64,000 nt of DNA from Nitzschia sp. pyKryTriq1 (taxonomy: Eukaryota > Bacillariophyta > Bacillariophyceae > Bacillariales > Bacillariaceae), in contig OY101128.1 of the NCBI GenBank assembly GCA_956465555.1, positions 1,116,001 to 1,180,000 of the forward strand, read 5' to 3'. The notes below the pieces were generated by a model that did not search any database, had not been told where the DNA came from, and saw only the letters and a list, made by a program, of their open reading frames with translations. A program made the translations under genes and the position numbers. Each line of letters begins with the position of its first letter. Within the stretch, counting starts at the first letter, position 1. Shown in pieces: positions 60,780 to 64,000 of the stretch.

Positions 60780-61042
60780 ATACACGGTGCGCACTCTAGC
60801 TAGAGCGTGGAAGATCCTCCAGAACATTATCTACCGACGACGGCAGACAATGGTGGTACGAGTCGCGTAGACCGTGTGTATTGCACAATGTTGATGATGG
60901 TTCGCGATGCATCGCAATGCCGACTACTCAGAAGGCAGTAGCAAACGCGGTGTATCAAACTCGACTTGCACATGTTGCGAAGTCTCTAGTCTGATAAGTC
61001 GCACGAGTTACGAATGTTTCGTTTTCCAAATTATGATCCTAT
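60780..61042. other. 263-bp spacer between inverted elements
   Basis: No ORF of note. Its left part (to 60885) ends in ACCGTGTGTATTGCA, an inverted, imperfect match to the TGCAATACACGGT at its left junction (60776). These look like bits of repeat termini. Confidence 0.6.
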
Positions 61043-61242
61043 TGCAATACACAGGACACGGCACAAGACAGTCTTTAAGACATTCCCCACTCCTCTGAAT
61101 AAGAGAGCTCCAAATGCCACAATGGCTAAAGGCTAACGCACAGAGTGTGAGGCCGTGGGTTCGAGACCGAACCTCAATCCCCTTTTTCAGAGCACATCCC
61201 GGCTGAAGGCCAGACGTGACTCCTGACTGCATGCATAGTGCA
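61043..61242 (+). repeat. Terminal direct repeat, element 2 (5' copy)
   Basis: 200 bp, TGCA...TGCA. It holds A-box-like TGGCTAAAGGCTAACGC (61123-61139), B-box GGTTCGAGACC (61158-61168) and T5 (61183-61187). Confidence 0.85.
61123..61187 (+). promoter_or_regulatory. tRNA-like RNA polymerase III promoter with T5 terminator in the terminal repeat
   Basis: TGGCTAAAGGCTAACGC resembles the D-arm/A-box of a tRNA (TRGCNNARYGG). GGTTCGAGACC matches the B-box/T-loop consensus GGTTCGANNCC. Their spacing, about 35 nt, is tRNA-like. A T5 run follows 14 nt after the B-box. A full cloverleaf cannot be drawn: the T-stem and anticodon stem do not pair properly. It is thus tRNA-derived rather than a tRNA gene. 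All four repeats carry it. Confidence 0.6.
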
Positions 61243-61533
61243 TTATGAATTCACAGCACAAAAATCAACGTACGAACAAACCCAACGCGAAGGTTCGCGC
61301 AATTGACTAATCCGAACAGCAAAAAGCCCCTGACAAGGGCAATAATAACAAGAAGACAAAAGAACAACAAGAGCTTAGATAAGCCCTATCTGTGCGCCGT
61401 AGAGCCACTCAACAATCCACCATTAAACAACCCAATTCGGGTCCAAAAGATAAGCCCCATTGAAGTGTGCCGTAGCGCCGTAAAAATAACAACCACTAAA
61501 AACAATAATCATAAAATAACACGCTAGCGAAAC

Positions 61534-61673
61534 ATTGGGAGGAGTTCCGTATGGAAGCCTCAAGAGGTAGCAGTGCTTCTCGACCAACTAACCTACTATA
61601 ACAAGCATTGGGAGGAGTTCCGTACGGAAGCCTCAAGAGGTAGCAGTGCTTCTCGACCAACCAACCTACTATA
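61534..61673 (+). repeat. Imperfect tandem duplication inside element 2 (period 73 bp)
   Basis: Units begin ATTGGGAGGAGTTCCGTA at 61534 and 61607. It is the counterpart of the duplication in element 1. Confidence 0.85.
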
Positions 61674-62240
61674 AATAACAACCATAAACAAAAATCATCG
61701 CAATATACCGACGGCCTGATCACCCGCACGGCATAATTGCAACACACGCCCACAGTAGCAGAAGGGCACTACAAACTCGGGGGAGAAAAAGAAAAATCCC
61801 ACCCTTCCCGCCCAGAGATTGAGGCGCAAAAACCAGCACATAATAACTCGGAGGAGCGCAGTTTCCCCACCACTACCGACCGCCCCCAGTGAAGGGCACA
61901 TACACACAAGAACAAACAATAAGTGGAAGAGCGAGCAGCGCCCACCCGCCCACACCGAATACGGGCATATCAACAACATAAAGTAGCGTACGACCGCACC
62001 TTAACAAAAAATAAAAACACAACTTCAACACGACCCGAAGCGCCAAGAATGGCCGGGAAAAAAATACACTTCGAGGCGAAGCCCGACAATTCAAGAGCGC
62101 GCGCGGCTCGTACTGCAGTGTGTAATGGTTACTATGACGTGAAGCGTCGGCCCTCTGACCACGCACGCCTGCAAAAGACCACGCCCGCCTGGCAATAAAA
62201 ACAACTAACAACTGAAACAAGGCATCTAAGTGAGAAATGT

Positions 62241-62252
62241 CTTGGGGGAGAG
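62241..62252 (+). promoter_or_regulatory. Polypurine tract before 3' repeat, element 2
   Basis: CTTGGGGGAGAG directly precedes TGCAATACAC. Position and composition fit the plus-strand primer of LTR retroelements. Confidence 0.65.
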
Positions 62253-62452
62253 TGCAATACACAGGACACGGCACAAGACAGTCTTTAAGACATTCCCCAC
62301 TCCTCTGAATAAGAGTGCTCCAAATGCCACAATGGCTAAAGGCTAACGCACAGAGTGTGAGGCCGTGGGTTCGAGACCGAACCTCAATCCCCTTTTTCAG
62401 AGCACATCCCGGCTGAAGGCCAGACGTGACTCCTGACTGCATGCATAGTGCA
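62253..62452 (+). repeat. Terminal direct repeat, element 2 (3' copy)
   Basis: 200 bp. The tRNA-like boxes are A at 62333-62349, B at 62368-62378 and T5 at 62393-62397. It differs from the 5' copy at, for example, AAGAGTGCTC versus AAGAGAGCTC. Confidence 0.85.
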
Positions 62453-62937
62453 CTATTTTATCTGTCTACTTTCTGCTTTTATGAATGTTCGAGGTGGCCC
62501 CATGGGCCTTTAACTCGTGCTTCGTTGGGCCTTTAACTCTTGCTTCGTTGGGCCCAGAGCTCTTGATTTATTGGACGTATAGTCCTCGGTCTCGTAATAG
62601 TATTGAGTAACGAGTCGAGTCCTATATCGTCCGTACGTCGTTCGTTGTACGTCATCATGAGAACGTTTCTCAACATGCACATGGCATCGAATACGAGTGG
62701 GAGAATCCGATGCAAAGAATACCTGTGGACGCCAACGGAATCGTCGACTCCTGCGTAGTAGTAGTAGTAGTCATAACAGCACGAAAGTAGACTGATTTAG
62801 GACAAATGAAGAGTAGTGTAAAAGTGTTAATTAGTAACATCTGAAATGATTATCGTTCAATACTCCGTATCTGCCATGTTTTCCGTCGAGAGAGGTAGAT
62901 GCATCTTGACGGATCAACAGACTCTCCTCCTTTCTCT
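62453..62937. other. Intergenic with a 28-bp tandem repeat
   Basis: GGGCCTTTAACTC(G/T)TGCTTCGTT occurs twice in tandem at about 62506-62558 and is followed by GGGCCCAGAGCTC. A TAGTAGTAG run lies at 62757-62771. No gene is seen. Confidence 0.6.
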
Positions 62938-64000
62938 CTAGTTAGTCATCTTGCCCCACGTCACGCCCTGGCCACCTTCACATGGTCCACAGTAATCGTG
63001 AGAATAGAAACGAAGAATGTCAGAATCGGCTTCGGGCACACAGAAAGTCTGGTAACCCTTGCGTGAAGAGTAGTGGCAAACATAAACCATGCTGGCCTCG
63101 TCGCCCTCGCACGGGAAATCTTCAGAAACGCAGTATGGCATGTCATCGGGGTCGGTGCTTGGCTCTTCTGCCACAGAGTCACTTTCGTCAGTCTCTAGGC
63201 TGCGAACACACTCGCAGTTGAATTTCACATCGTACGAAGCAACGTTCGAGTTCTTGCCGTTGTTAGGCCAGCCGTCGCAAAGTCCGGGATTCTTATTGTC
63301 GGCAGTCTTGAATTGTCCATCGTGAAGGTTAACCCGGACTGTAATCGAGCCAATGTCAGCGTCACACTTGGTGAGGTATATCTGACTGACGCCGGGATCG
63401 AAACCATTCGTTTTTTGGCAGTCATCCAGCTTCCCGTCGCCATCAGTATCAACAATTGCAGATACCCAACTGATCTGTCCAGCCTTCCAACTTTGCTTCA
63501 CGCTGAATGTGATCTCGCTGTTTTGTCCGTTGTATCCAATGTATGTGATAGCGCCCGCAGGGTAACCAACGTCACCATTTTGCAATGGTGTTACACTAGC
63601 CAACGACGCTGTACAGGAACCTTGAGGGGGGGCAACGGGGGGGGGTGTCGGTGCCGGTGGCGTCGTTTGGCACAGACGGCTCGCTTGGCAGGGCAACACA
63701 TATAGGTGCGAGCACCCGGTCTTAGCAGCATTGCATGGCGAAGCTGCACTTTGTCCGCTGCACGGGGCAAAGATTTCGACTTCCGCCACACCGTTCGTGC
63801 ACTCCGCCCCAAACACTTGTCCGGCCGCATTCTCGAAGCACTCAAGTCCGGAGTCGCCAAGGGCATCGTAGCGCACCGTGAGCTCTTTGTTTTGGCAGCC
63901 CGAGGCGGTGAATGTGTTAGACACCTCGAATTTTACTTCTGAATCGCTCATTTCCATGATCTTGAAGGGGTTGCCGCTCATGCTGCACCTATTCGCATCT
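62938..64000 (-). CDS. Cysteine-rich, probably secreted protein (5' partial)
   Basis: The minus frame is open from the window edge to a stop at 62938. An internal Met at 63981 is preceded by further in-frame codons, so the true start and any signal peptide lie outside. More than 25 cysteines are spread over about 350 residues. One module (about 1-115) has CQNKELTVRYDALGDSGLEC and GAECTNGVAEVEIFAPCSGQ. A Pro-rich hinge (TTPPAPTPPPVAPP) leads to a second module with ITYIGYNGQNSEITFSVKQS, VDTDGDGKLDDC (a possible Ca2+-binding DxDxDG loop) and GSITVRVNLHDGQF. The C-terminus has paired cysteines (YCVSEDFPCEGDEASMVYVC). It is most likely extracellular. The family is not recognised. Confidence 0.65.
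   Translation of the reverse strand, partial: DANRCSMSGNPFKIMEMSDSEVKFEVSNTFTASGCQNKELTVRYDALGDSGLECFENAAGQVFGAECTNGVAEVEIFAPCSGQSAASPCNAAKTGCSHLYVLPCQASRLCQTTPPAPTPPPVAPPQGSCTASLASVTPLQNGDVGYPAGAITYIGYNGQNSEITFSVKQSWKAGQISWVSAIVDTDGDGKLDDCQKTNGFDPGVSQIYLTKCDADIGSITVRVNLHDGQFKTADNKNPGLCDGWPNNGKNSNVASYDVKFNCECVRSLETDESDSVAEEPSTDPDDMPYCVSEDFPCEGDEASMVYVCHYSSRKGYQTFCVPEADSDILRFYSHDYCGPCEGGQGVTWGKMTN

Larger units (their letters stand above)
61043..62452 (+). mobile_element. TRIM-like LTR element 2 (plus orientation)
   Basis: The element is 1410 bp: 200-bp direct repeats at 61043-61242 and 62253-62452 flank 1010 bp of ORF-poor internal sequence that is the reverse complement, with scattered changes, of element 1. 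The polypurine tract CTTGGGGGAGAG ends at 62252, directly before the 3' repeat. The insertion is flanked by a 4-bp duplication CTAT (61039-61042 and 62453-62456). The first internal bases, TTATGAATTC, share TTATGA with primer sites complementary to the anticodon part of initiator tRNA, but the match is too short to rely on. The repeats differ at a few positions, so this copy is probably older than element 1. Confidence 0.82.

Noticed and set aside
61100-61200. Intact tRNA gene in the terminal repeat
   Set aside because: The A- and B-boxes are good but the anticodon and T stems do not pair, so I call it tRNA-derived promoter sequence rather than a tRNA.
59354-62452. DNA transposon with 1.4-kb terminal inverted repeats
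   Set aside because: Each arm has its own 200-bp direct repeats, purine tract and TGCA ends, and element 2 alone has a target duplication. Two LTR-type insertions explain it better than one inverted-repeat transposon.

Overview
The window looks like nuclear DNA of a diatom, probably a raphid pennate. The support is: short GT-AG introns (72-162 bp); plastid pre-sequences with the FAP-type cleavage site (phytoene desaturase, AAS-FAP); a DUF6824-type protein; a CRHC/CQRC domain that I know only from diatom proteomes; secreted proteins with PSDMPS repeats; Asn/Gln/Ser/Asp homopolymers; and a copia-type reverse transcriptase fragment. I cannot name the species. No tRNA, rRNA or CRISPR array was seen.

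Layout. 1-7 kb: a 3' gene end, a two-exon putative plastid protein, a membrane-anchored flavin oxidase of the berberine-bridge type, a tandem-repeat HhH-like protein and a Sam50/Omp85 protein. 7-20 kb: a DJ-1/PfpI remnant, an SR-like disordered protein, two tandem mosaic serine proteases, a coiled-coil protein and an SHAQKYF-type MYB factor. 22-34 kb: a two-exon helical-repeat protein, the E2 subunit of a branched-chain 2-oxoacid dehydrogenase, a small acidic protein, an NTF2-like proline-rich protein, a putative rhamnosyltransferase-like type II membrane protein and the three-exon CRHC/CQRC protein. 35-36 kb: a truncated, frameshifted myo-inositol-3-phosphate synthase pseudogene. 36-48 kb: a small hypothetical protein, N-myristoyltransferase divergent from a three-exon globin, a DUF6824 protein, a multi-pass membrane protein and a spondin-N secreted protein. 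48-58.5 kb: two large low-complexity proteins (one fusing BSD-like and SH3BGR-like domains), a gene with an apparent frameshift, and phytoene desaturase. 58.9-62.5 kb: a repeat island. The 3' end enters a secreted cysteine-rich protein.

The most unusual structure is the repeat island. Two 1.4-kb elements without long ORFs lie in inverted orientation 263 bp apart. Each has 200-201-bp direct terminal repeats with TGCA ends and a purine tract before one repeat; one also has a 4-bp target duplication. They fit TRIM-like non-autonomous LTR retroelements. Each terminal repeat carries a tRNA-like A-box/B-box pair followed by T5, which recalls the 5S-carrying Cassandra TRIMs of plants but with a tRNA-type promoter.

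The genes are largely independent housekeeping or lineage-specific loci, with no operon-like pathway cluster. Intergenic DNA is unusually rich in short palindromic words (ACTAGT, GGTACC, TACCGGTA) and CTA/TAG trinucleotide runs. It includes a 160-bp GTAC island and a dispersed 38-nt repeat. Exon structures were deduced by eye from splice signals and reading frame and need transcript support.
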